28,093 bases of DNA from Clostridium sp. UBA1056 (GTDB lineage: Bacteria; Bacillota; Clostridia; Clostridiales; Clostridiaceae): contig DCDL01000063.1 of assembly GCA_002316385.1 (NCBI GenBank), forward strand, positions 1-28,093, written 5' to 3'. Positions 1 through 7,055 of this stretch are shown piece after piece. Positions within the stretch are counted from its first letter, which is position 1. Every line of letters starts with the position of its first letter. The position numbers and the translations under genes are program-made. The notes under the pieces were generated by a model, which was not told where the DNA came from, searched no databases, and saw only the letters and a program-made list of their open reading frames with translations.

Positions 1-43
1 CATATAACTTAACAGAACGAAAGATAGGGGAGGGGGAGAAAAG

Positions 44-337
44 ATGACAGATAAATATTGGGAAGGTAAGCATTATGCTTTTCATCAAAATAAGGAATGT
101 GAATATTTCCCTTGTCACAAAACTAATAAACCTGAGGAATTTAATTGTCTATTTTGTTATTGTCCACTTTACGCACTAGCTGATAAATGTGGAGGTAATT
201 TCAAAATTACTGAAGATGGAATAAAAGACTGTAGTGAATGTATGGTTCCACATGTTAAAGACAACTATGGTCTTATAAATAGTAAGTATGGTGAAATTGG
301 AAAATTAGTAAAAGAGCAATTAGGAAAAAGCAAATAA
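44..337 (+). CDS. Cysteine-rich small domain protein
   Basis: A 97-aa soluble protein with eight cysteines in clusters: ECEYFPCH near residue 20, FNCLFCYC near 35-40, a single Cys near 49 and DCSEC near 63-66. This pattern, with the aromatic start YWEGKHYAFHQNKECEYFPCH, fits the cysteine-rich small domain family (PF04071-like). Members are often found near cobalamin genes and probably bind a metal, but their biochemical role is not established. The start is supported by a very strong purine-rich ribosome binding site (aggggaggggga) just upstream. No cobalamin gene is visible here because the window begins 43 bases before the start. It converges on the TetR gene and shares a terminator with it. 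Confidence 0.8.
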   Translation: MTDKYWEGKHYAFHQNKECEYFPCHKTNKPEEFNCLFCYCPLYALADKCGGNFKITEDGIKDCSECMVPHVKDNYGLINSKYGEIGKLVKEQLGKSK

Positions 338-346
338 GAAGATAAT

Positions 347-398
347 AAAGAAGCTAAAAAGCTAGATACTAAGTCATATCTGGCTTTTTAGCTTCTTT
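347..398. terminator. Bidirectional intrinsic terminator
   Basis: A perfect 16-bp stem (arms 347-362 and 383-398) starting AAAGAAGCTAAAAAGC, with a 20-nt loop. A-rich and T-rich flanks serve both directions. It lies between the convergent Cys-rich protein gene and the TetR gene. Confidence 0.9.
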
Positions 399-416
399 GT
401 TTAGTTATTTATAATA

Positions 417-968
417 TTAAGAATGGAAAGAGGTAATATTATTTATAATGTTAACTATTTCCTTAGGAGATTCATTTAAATCATTTTCTAACCATGCCTG
501 AACAACTGAAATCACTCCGCCTACAGAGTATTTTATAAAATAATCTAAAAACATATCATCAACTTTTGAACTGCTAACTAGCTTATCAATTTTAGATTTA
601 CTTGCTATGTAAATAATACGATCTATAATGTCGTTTTTCATTTGTTTACTGAATAATATCTTGCATAATTCTTTATTTTCATGAATTAATTCAAGAGCTT
701 TAAGTAATAAAACATCTTTATAATCTTCAACTGGAGTTTCTTCAATATATTCTAAGATTTGATTAAATAATTCATCTTCTAGTGATTTAAGTAGATCATA
801 GGTATCTTTATAATGAGTGTAAAAAGTTCCTCTATTAATATCTGATTTTTTGCAGATATCAGTAACAGTAACTTCATGAATTTCCTTATGCTGAAGCAAA
901 TCAATTAAACTTTCTTTTATTACTTTTTTAGTATATAAAATTCTTCTATTCCCTTTAACTCCTGCCAT
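417..968 (-). CDS. TetR/AcrR family transcriptional regulator
   Basis: A 183-aa one-component repressor. The N-terminal helix-turn-helix spans roughly residues 10-58, with the typical VTVTDICKKSDINRGTFYTHY core. The C-terminal part is all helical, as in the TetR_C_8-type ligand/dimerisation domain. The start ATG is preceded by AAAAGGATG on the minus strand. The gene is divergent from the ABC exporter genes at 1198-5317. The 229-bp divergent region carries three copies of a 15-bp motif that are natural candidate operators, so it probably represses the exporter and itself. The ligand is unknown. Confidence 0.9.
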   Translation of the reverse strand: MAGVKGNRRILYTKKVIKESLIDLLQHKEIHEVTVTDICKKSDINRGTFYTHYKDTYDLLKSLEDELFNQILEYIEETPVEDYKDVLLLKALELIHENKELCKILFSKQMKNDIIDRIIYIASKSKIDKLVSSSKVDDMFLDYFIKYSVGGVISVVQAWLENDLNESPKEIVNIINNITSFHS

Positions 969-1024
969 TTAACTCATCCTTTTAAAATATTTACTATATT
1001 TGCTAAAACAATTTTCAAGCATAT

Positions 1025-1067
1025 GTTATTAAATAAACAAAAATAACTGAAATGTATATTTAATAAC
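1025..1067. promoter_or_regulatory. Inverted repeat, candidate TetR operator
   Basis: GTTATTAAATAAACA (1025-1039) faces TGTATATTTAATAAC (1053-1067). They are inverted copies that differ at one position, separated by 13 bp. The repeat lies upstream of the TetR gene on its promoter side. A third copy of the motif is at 1144-1158. Confidence 0.6.
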
Positions 1068-1097
1068 ACTATAAAAATATGTGATTATTGTAACTAG

Positions 1098-1125
1098 TTG
1101 ATATATTATTTATACTTAGTATTAT
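1098..1125 (+). promoter_or_regulatory. Candidate sigma-A promoter of the ABC exporter operon
   Basis: TTGATA (1098-1103), a 16-bp spacer, then TATTAT (1120-1125). The predicted transcript start near 1132 is about 65 bases before the ATPase start codon. The third motif copy at 1144-1158 would lie in the initially transcribed region, a position suited to repression. Confidence 0.5.
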
Positions 1126-1143
1126 AGCATTAACCAAACAAGG

Positions 1144-1158
1144 TGTCTATTTAATAAC
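1144..1158. promoter_or_regulatory. Third copy of the TetR-region motif
   Basis: TGTCTATTTAATAAC has the same orientation as the 1053-1067 copy and differs from it at one base. Immediately upstream, TTAACCAAACA is a degenerate opposite half, so this may also be an imperfect dyad. It sits between the predicted promoter and the ATPase ribosome binding site. Confidence 0.5.
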
Positions 1159-1197
1159 ATTGAGTATTTAAAGACAGTATAGATAAGGGAGGTCAAG

Positions 1198-1899
1198 ATG
1201 GCATACATAGAGATAAGAGACGAATATAAAAGGTACAAGGTTGGAGAAACTACTATTGCGGCAAATAATGGTATTAACTTCTCAATAGAAAAGGGGGAGT
1301 TTGCTATTATTCTAGGGCCAAGTGGTGCAGGTAAAACAACTGTGCTCAATATACTTGGAGGAATGGATACTTGTGATGAAGGTAAGATAATTATTGATAA
1401 CGTTGATATATCTAAGTTTAACAATAGACAGCTTACAAATTACAGAAGATATGATGTGGGGTTTGTATTTCAATTCTATAATTTAGTTCAAAATTTAACT
1501 GCAAAAGAAAACGTGGAACTGGCTACACAAATTTCAAAGGATGCTTTAGATGTTGATAAAACTCTTGAGTTAGTTGGCCTTGGTCATAGAAAAAGTAATT
1601 TTCCATCTCAATTATCAGGAGGAGAACAGCAAAGAGTGTCTATAGCAAGAGCTATAGCCAAAAATCCTAAATTGCTTCTATGTGATGAGCCAACTGGTGC
1701 CCTTGACTATAAAACAGGAAAGCAAATTTTAAAGACATTACAAGAAACATGCAAAAATACAGGTACAACAGTAGTTGTTATAACCCATAATTCAGCTCTT
1801 GCACCAATTGCAAATAGAGTTATAAAAATTAAGGATGCCAAGGTTACAAGTATAGAAGTAAATAAAAATCCTGTTTCAGTTGAAGCCATAGAGTGGTAG
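1198..1899 (+). CDS. ABC transporter ATP-binding protein (MacB/LolD type)
   Basis: A 233-aa nucleotide-binding subunit that powers the adjacent FtsX-type permease at the inner face of the membrane. Visible motifs are Walker A GPSGAGKTT (residues 40-48), signature LSGGEQQR (from 139), Walker B LLLCDEP (159-165) and a switch-region TVVVITHN histidine. Length and motif order match MacB/LolD/FtsE-like ATPases rather than importers. The ATG is preceded by GGGAGGT at good spacing. The stop is 10 bases before the permease start, so the two genes form an operon. Such pairs are usually exporters or mechanotransmitters for peptides, drugs or lipids; the substrate cannot be told from sequence. Regulation by the divergent TetR protein is likely. 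Confidence 0.95.
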   Translation: MAYIEIRDEYKRYKVGETTIAANNGINFSIEKGEFAIILGPSGAGKTTVLNILGGMDTCDEGKIIIDNVDISKFNNRQLTNYRRYDVGFVFQFYNLVQNLTAKENVELATQISKDALDVDKTLELVGLGHRKSNFPSQLSGGEQQRVSIARAIAKNPKLLLCDEPTGALDYKTGKQILKTLQETCKNTGTTVVVITHNSALAPIANRVIKIKDAKVTSIEVNKNPVSVEAIEW

Positions 1900-1909
1900 A
1901 GGGTAAGAG

Positions 1910-4900
1910 ATGGAAAATAGAGCATATAAAAAATCAATAATAAGAGAAATATTAGCTTCAAAAGCAAGGTTTATTTCTATATTAGCTATAATCTTTTTAG
2001 GAGTTGCCTTTTACTCTGGAATTAAATCAAGTGGACCAGACTTAAAAGAGTCCATAAATGAATTTTTTAGAAAGCAAAATCTAATGGATAGCAAGATAAT
2101 ATCTAGTATAGGTCTTAATGAAAATGATTTAAAGTTACTTGAAAATAACGATAAAATTTTAGATTACTATGGAGCACGTAGTATAGATGTAAATTTAACT
2201 AATATAAATAGTGTTGTTAAGTTTATGGAATATAATCCAAAGGACTCTACTAATATAAATGATCTTATTGTTACAAAAGGGAGATTACCTGAAAATAGTG
2301 GTGAGATATCTTTAGATGAAAATGCTTTAAAGGAAAATAAAAACCTAAAGATAGGGGATACATATACCATAGAATCTGATGAAGAATTAGATGAATATTT
2401 TAATAAGAAAACTTTTAAGATTGTTGGATTTGTACAAAGTCCTATGTATATAGAGAATATGTCTAGAGGAACAACTACTGTTGGAAAAGGAAGTGTAGAC
2501 TACTTTGCAATATTAAATAGTAGTGACATATCAATGGATGTATATACTGAAATATATGTAAGATTTAAAAATGTAGCTGGACTTGGTGCATATAGTGATG
2601 AGTATAAAGATAAGATGGAAGAAAATAATAAATATCTTGAAAGTTTATACTCAAATAGAGCTGTAGAAAGAATTGAAGAAGTAAAATTAGAGGCACAAAA
2701 AGAGTTTGATAAAGCTTATAAAGAAATAGAAGATGGGGAAAGAAAGCTTGAAGATGCTCAAAAAGAAATAGATGACGGTAATATTCAACTTCTTGATGGT
2801 AAAAATCAATATGAAGAATTTGCGAAAAAGTATCAGCAAGAAATTAAAGATGGGGAATTGCAATTAACTGAAGGTCAAAAGCAGTTAGATAATGGACAAA
2901 AGGAACTTAACAAGCAAAAAGAGCAATTTTTAGATGGTGAAAAACAACTTCAGGCAGCTAAAATTGAACTTGATAATGCAAAACAAGAATTTTTAAATCA
3001 AGGAATTGATCCTACTCAAAGCACAAAAGAGTATGAAAATCAAATAGATAGTTTAGAAAGTTTAATTACAACATACAATGCACTTTCCAATGATATGATA
3101 GAAACAGTAAACAACCTTAAAGTAGGTGACAGAATTCCAATTGAAAAAGTTCAGTATTGGAAAGGAATTATATCTAACCCTAGTTTAGGATTAAATGAAT
3201 TAAGTAATTTAGTAAATAGCTTAGAGGAAGACCCAACAAATGTTTCTTTAGTACTTAATATCTCAAAAGGGGTAGAAAGTGCTAGTAAAAGTGCAAGTGA
3301 AAATAAATCTAAGATAGAAACCTTAGTAGCTGGAATAACTCAGTATCAACAAGGTGTAACTGCCTATGAAGAGCAAGTTAAAGGATTTAATGATGGAAAG
3401 ATAAAACTTGAAGAAGCCCAAAAACAGTTAGATCAAGAAAAAGAAAAGCTTATAAAAGGTAAAACAGATCTTGAGGAAGGCAAAAAACAAGGTCAGTTAG
3501 AACTTGATAAGGCTAAGAAGGAGCTTGATGATTCAGAGAAAAAACTTCTTGATGGAGAAATAGAAATTAAGGAAAATAGAGAAAAGCTAATAGATGGACG
3601 AAAAGAGATAGATAAAGAAAAAGAGAAATTAAATGATTTAGATGATAGTAAATATTATTTTTTTGATAGAAATGATAATCCTGGTTACTCAACTTACAAA
3701 GGTTCAATTGACAGCTTAGATAAAATAGCTTCAGTATTTCCTGTGTTTTTCTTCCTAGTTGCAGCACTTATATGCTTAACTACAATGACTAGAATGGTAG
3801 AGGAAAATAGAATAGAAATAGGAACACTAAAGGCTTTAGGATATAAAGATTTAGAAATAGCTAGGAAATTCGTAATTTACGCAGCATTAGCTAGTATTGC
3901 AGGAAGTGTAATTGGTATAGTAGTTGGAAGCAGCATACTTCCTTACATAATTAGTAAAGCCTATTCATCTACATTTACTTTACCAGATGTTAAAATACAC
4001 TATTATCCATCCTATATAATTCAATCTTTAGTAGCTTCAATATTTTGTACAGTAGGAGCAGCATTAATTGTATTAAAAGAAGAATTAAGAGAAAATCCTT
4101 CTAATTTAATGAGAACCAAAGCTCCGAAGCTTGGTAAAAAGATATTGTTAGAAAGAATTACTCCTTTATGGGAAAGATTGAACTTCAATCAGAAGGTTAC
4201 ATTTAGAAATCTTTTTAGATATAAGCAAAGGATGCTAATGACAATACTTGGTATATCAGGATGTATGGCTATGCTTGTTGCAGGAATGGCTCTTGAAAAA
4301 TCTAATTCTTCAATTATGGATATTCAATTTGGTAAATTACTGAAGTATGATGCTATGGTAGTATTTAATGATAATAATACTGAAAAAGAAGATGAAGAAT
4401 ATAATAAGTGTTTAAATAACTTAAAAGGATATGAAAGTAGCTTAAATATTTATCAAGATTCAGTCACTTTCAGTAAAGAGGGTGTAAGTAAGCAAACTGC
4501 TACTATGTATGTACCAGAAAATACAGATGAGGTAGGTAAATATATATTATTAAATGATAGAGAAAGCGGTAATGAATACAAGCTATCTGATAATGGAGTA
4601 ATTATAAATGAAAAACTTGCAAAAGTTTTAGATGCATCTGTAGGTGATGATATAACTCTAAAAGATTCAGATAATAATTCTCATAAAGTTAGGGTAGATA
4701 ATATAGTAGAAAATTATGCCGGACATTATATATATTTATCACCATCATATTATAAAGAGATATTTAATAGTGAACCAATATATAATGCACAATTACTAAA
4801 GTTAAATTCAGACAGAGAAGATGATAACAGAATATCTTCTACTCTTATGGATAATGATAAAGTAATAAATGTTACTCTTGCTTCAAAAATAAGAAGTTTA

Positions 4901-5317
4901 AGTGAATCTGCTGATTTAGGTTTAGTTATGATAGTAATAATAGTGGCTTCAGGAAGTTTAGCATTTGTTGTATTATACAACTTAATAAATATAAATGTAT
5001 CTGAACGTATAAGAGAGATATCTACAATAAAGGTACTAGGTTTTTATGATAATGAAGTTGCAATGTATATATTTAGAGAAAATATAATACTAACAATACT
5101 AGGAATACTTGCAGGCTCATTTATGGGTAAAATATTATATGTATTTTTAGTGAGCACAGCAGAAATGGATAATATGATGATGATACCAACTGTAGATATT
5201 AGTAGTTATGTAATCTCTGGCTTAATTACAATGTTTTTTGCCATATTAGTTATGATAATGATGCATATAAAATTAAAAAATGTAAATATGATTGATGCAC
5301 TAAAATCTGTAGAGTAA
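1910..5317 (+). CDS. FtsX-like ABC permease with long extracellular coiled coil
   Basis: A 1135-aa membrane protein, far longer than MacB (about 650 aa). TM1 lies near residues 20-36, followed by an extracytoplasmic domain. A highly charged coiled coil spans roughly residues 255-600, with recurring DG-xxx-L and L-xx-G heptads. A first FtsX core (three TM segments, about 615-740) follows, with the typical EIGTLKALGY motif. Then come another TM near 775, a second extracellular domain (about 810-1000), and a second FtsX core with EISTIKVLGF. The duplicated FtsX layout marks it as a complete permease for the upstream ATPase. The heptad style resembles YhgE/Pip-like surface proteins. The ribosome binding site is weak (AGAGGGTAAGAG), consistent with translation coupled to the ATPase. 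A terminator follows directly. Confidence 0.92.
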   Translation: MENRAYKKSIIREILASKARFISILAIIFLGVAFYSGIKSSGPDLKESINEFFRKQNLMDSKIISSIGLNENDLKLLENNDKILDYYGARSIDVNLTNINSVVKFMEYNPKDSTNINDLIVTKGRLPENSGEISLDENALKENKNLKIGDTYTIESDEELDEYFNKKTFKIVGFVQSPMYIENMSRGTTTVGKGSVDYFAILNSSDISMDVYTEIYVRFKNVAGLGAYSDEYKDKMEENNKYLESLYSNRAVERIEEVKLEAQKEFDKAYKEIEDGERKLEDAQKEIDDGNIQLLDGKNQYEEFAKKYQQEIKDGELQLTEGQKQLDNGQKELNKQKEQFLDGEKQLQAAKIELDNAKQEFLNQGIDPTQSTKEYENQIDSLESLITTYNALSNDMIETVNNLKVGDRIPIEKVQYWKGIISNPSLGLNELSNLVNSLEEDPTNVSLVLNISKGVESASKSASENKSKIETLVAGITQYQQGVTAYEEQVKGFNDGKIKLEEAQKQLDQEKEKLIKGKTDLEEGKKQGQLELDKAKKELDDSEKKLLDGEIEIKENREKLIDGRKEIDKEKEKLNDLDDSKYYFFDRNDNPGYSTYKGSIDSLDKIASVFPVFFFLVAALICLTTMTRMVEENRIEIGTLKALGYKDLEIARKFVIYAALASIAGSVIGIVVGSSILPYIISKAYSSTFTLPDVKIHYYPSYIIQSLVASIFCTVGAALIVLKEELRENPSNLMRTKAPKLGKKILLERITPLWERLNFNQKVTFRNLFRYKQRMLMTILGISGCMAMLVAGMALEKSNSSIMDIQFGKLLKYDAMVVFNDNNTEKEDEEYNKCLNNLKGYESSLNIYQDSVTFSKEGVSKQTATMYVPENTDEVGKYILLNDRESGNEYKLSDNGVIINEKLAKVLDASVGDDITLKDSDNNSHKVRVDNIVENYAGHYIYLSPSYYKEIFNSEPIYNAQLLKLNSDREDDNRISSTLMDNDKVINVTLASKIRSLSESADLGLVMIVIIVASGSLAFVVLYNLININVSERIREISTIKVLGFYDNEVAMYIFRENIILTILGILAGSFMGKILYVFLVSTAEMDNMMMIPTVDISSYVISGLITMFFAILVMIMMHIKLKNVNMIDALKSVE

Positions 5318-5357
5318 ACTTAAAGGGAGTCAAGAAATGAGACTCCCTTTAAGTTTT
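5316..5357 (+). terminator. Intrinsic terminator after the exporter operon
   Basis: A perfect 16-bp stem, arms 5316-5331 and 5341-5356 (AAACTTAAAGGGAGTC and its complement), with a 9-nt loop. It overlaps the permease stop codon and ends only eight bases before the next ATG at 5365. Confidence 0.9.
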
Positions 5358-5364
5358 AATCAAT

Positions 5365-5910
5365 ATGCCAGATTATTGTTATGATAAAGAATCACTAGAA
5401 TTCGAATCCTTAATATTCAATGCAGGAACAATTAATGATGGTACGGAGAGTATACCTGATACTGTACCACTTGGAAGAGCTGATTCTAGTATTAGAATAT
5501 TGGGATGGCTTTTACCTCAAGGTGATACAGATGAGTATTCATTAACTTTTAGTGTGCCAAAAGATGCTGTTAATAAACGTCAAGAAGCTAAAGTATTTGT
5601 TCATTTATTAACGGATAATTCAAATACACCAGTTGGAAATAGGTTTGCAATTAGACTTTCATCATTATTCACTAGAGCTAATGGGGTAGTAAATGCAGCT
5701 AATATAGTAGTTAATAATAGTGGCAATATTCCAATTCAAAACTCACCAGGTAATTTTCAATATAATCATTATGTTTTAGAGTTCGATTTAGACGATATTA
5801 TTAGAGCAGAAGATTTTGCATTGTTGAGCGTTGCTCGTATTGCAGTTAATAATGACTTTGCTGGTGCATTGCTCTTAACTAGTATAGAGTTTAGATATTT
5901 AAGTCACTAA
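5365..5910 (+). CDS. Hypothetical beta-rich protein, no visible ribosome binding site
   Basis: A 181-aa soluble protein that I do not recognise. It has no signal peptide or TM segment. It is rich in alternating hydrophobic/polar strands (for example SIRILGWLLP, AKVFVHLLTD, FALLSVARIAV), suggesting a beta-sandwich or a structural/coat-like protein. ATG 5365 is the only Met near the N-terminus and the frame is closed upstream by TAA at 5350. No Shine-Dalgarno sequence precedes it: the bases upstream are the 3' arm of the exporter terminator. Either it is expressed without a leader or with read-through, or its true 5' end was lost in a rearrangement. It has its own terminator, and the downstream DNA holds relics, so the locus has been reshuffled. 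Confidence 0.6.
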   Translation: MPDYCYDKESLEFESLIFNAGTINDGTESIPDTVPLGRADSSIRILGWLLPQGDTDEYSLTFSVPKDAVNKRQEAKVFVHLLTDNSNTPVGNRFAIRLSSLFTRANGVVNAANIVVNNSGNIPIQNSPGNFQYNHYVLEFDLDDIIRAEDFALLSVARIAVNNDFAGALLLTSIEFRYLSH

Positions 5911-5953
5911 GTATAAAAATTAATTTCAAAAGATAGATTAAAAAGATTTTACG

Positions 5954-5989
5954 GATGGTTATTGCAAATTAGCAGTGACCATCTTTTTT
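5954..5989 (+). terminator. Intrinsic terminator
   Basis: GATGGTTATTGC (5954-5965) pairs with GCAGTGACCATC (5972-5983) over 12 bp with two G-U pairs, followed by a six-T run. It closes the 5365-5910 gene. Confidence 0.85.
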
Positions 5990-5997
5990 ACATAAAA

Positions 5998-6091
5998 TGG
6001 TCCTGGAGGATAATATTAAATTCATCAAGCATTTCAAGAGGTAGGGGAACATTTAGATAATAGGTATACCATTAAGGTTTTATGGAAGTGA
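5998..6091 (+). pseudogene. Relic of a BBE-type FAD oxidase gene
   Basis: From 6026 to about 6077 the DNA is nearly identical to the inside of the intact oxidase gene (7710-7761). Both read QAFQEVGE, one or two changed residues, then LDNRYTIK. Just upstream, 5998-6006 reads WSW, like the typical (I)TW-W segment of this family, but in another frame, so at least one frameshift is present. A stop follows the matching part. Only about 30 codons remain, so this is the debris of a third paralogue or of a duplication. Confidence 0.75.
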
Positions 6092-6102
6092 ATATATTTG
6101 AA

Positions 6103-6176
6103 GAGCCCGGTGCGGTAATTCCGCACGCCGGGATTCTGTGCTGGGTGCGTTAGGTAACTAACGCATCTACCGCAAC
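6103..6176 (+). mobile_element. Group II intron 3' remnant (domains V and VI)
   Basis: Bases 6103-6136 are exactly 34 nt, beginning GAGC and ending ATTC. They fold into a two-part stem with a CG bulge and a TAAT-type tip, the length and form of group II domain V, with the AGC triad at 6104-6106. Bases 6143-6171 form a domain VI-like hairpin (TGCGTTAG, loop GTAA, CTAACGCA). An adenosine at 6169 lies seven bases before a plausible 3' end ...CGCAAC at 6176. The segment is strikingly GC-rich for the region. No intron-encoded reverse transcriptase and no domains I-IV are present, so it is a dead 3' fragment. One A opposite the lower stem (6133) is unpaired, so the assignment is strong but not certain. 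Confidence 0.72.
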
Positions 6177-6318
6177 CGAGAAAATATAAAATGGGAAATT
6201 TTATATTAATTTTTATGAGAATAAAATACTTAAAATAACCAAAGATATATATATGAAATTTATTTAAATAGATTTATTAAATAATTTAGTATAATGATTT
6301 CTAAAAGGAGTGTAATTA
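6177..6318 (+). other. AT-rich intergenic stretch before the secreted protein
   Basis: The 5911-6318 gap is explained by the terminator, oxidase relic and intron relic. This last part contains a 10-bp hairpin (6183-6192 with 6198-6207, loop GGGAA) and a TATAAT at 6290-6295. That TATAAT lies too near the ribosome binding site to be a convincing promoter. Confidence 0.5.
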
Positions 6319-6858
6319 ATGATGAGAAGAAAAGTAAGTCGTTTAATAATATTCATGGTACTTATAATACTAACTATAACTAATATAGCACAGGCACAGC
6401 CAACAATAAGTCCAGAGGCACCATATGGACCAAAAGTACAGGATTTAAAGGGCAAAGAAGAAATTGTTAAAAACTTTCAAGATATAAAAAGGATAAGAGC
6501 AAATTTAAGTACTATTAATATAAATGCCAACTTAACACCTGAAGAATTAAAAGCTATCGATAAAGATTTAGAGAATTATATACAACAATTTAATGTTATT
6601 AGAAAAAATTTAGAAAATCATAAAATTACATATAAAGATTCTTTTTCAGATGTATTCTTTGCAGAACAAATTTTATTTGTAGCTGAGAGTTTTATTATAA
6701 GTCTAAGACAACAGCAAAACTTGGTAAGAGCATTAGAAGACAATAGAGCTGATGCAAAAAAATTATTTCATTCAACATATCTGATACCTGTATATTATTA
6801 TCTTACTTTAGGAGATCAAATGATAGCGTATATTGATACATATTTCGTAGTATCCTAA
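6319..6858 (+). CDS. Small secreted protein of unknown function
   Basis: A 179-aa protein with a classic Sec signal peptide: the MMRRK n-region, a hydrophobic core LIIFMVLIILTITNI, and a probable cut after AQA near residue 26. The mature part of about 150 residues is mainly helical and polar (KNFQDIKRIRANLS, AIDKDLENYIQQFNVIRKNLENH) with no cysteines and no lipobox. I do not recognise a family. The ribosome binding site is AAAAGGAGTG; the ATG at 6322 is an equally possible start. It lies upstream of the BBE oxidase in the same direction but about 200 bases away, with a separate promoter between, so a shared function is not implied. Confidence 0.75.
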   Translation: MMRRKVSRLIIFMVLIILTITNIAQAQPTISPEAPYGPKVQDLKGKEEIVKNFQDIKRIRANLSTININANLTPEELKAIDKDLENYIQQFNVIRKNLENHKITYKDSFSDVFFAEQILFVAESFIISLRQQQNLVRALEDNRADAKKLFHSTYLIPVYYYLTLGDQMIAYIDTYFVVS

Positions 6859-6988
6859 GTAAATTTAGAAAAAACTTTATGTTTAGTGGTTAAAGCTAAA
6901 ATAACTAGATGAGATTTTTTATGCTCTTCTATGATGTTTAGACTAAAATTTTGTGGAGAAAAATATACTAAGAACAGCTCCTAAGTTA

Positions 6989-7017
6989 TTAACATATATT
7001 ATAACATTACATATAAT
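6989..7017 (+). promoter_or_regulatory. Sigma-A promoter of the first BBE oxidase
   Basis: TTAACA (6989-6994), a 17-bp spacer, then TATAAT (7012-7017). The start of transcription would be near 7024, giving a leader of about 30 nt to the ATG at 7056. Confidence 0.75.
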
Positions 7018-7055
7018 GCCATAATATATAGCTAATAAGGTTGGAGGAAATCAAT

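Noticed and set aside
6290..6295. TATAAT before the secreted protein gene
   Set aside because: No matching -35 element at 16-18 bp, and transcription would start at the ribosome binding site itself.
7041..7055. TTG start giving a five-residue longer first oxidase
   Set aside because: The TTG overlaps the GGAGG ribosome binding site that serves ATG 7056.
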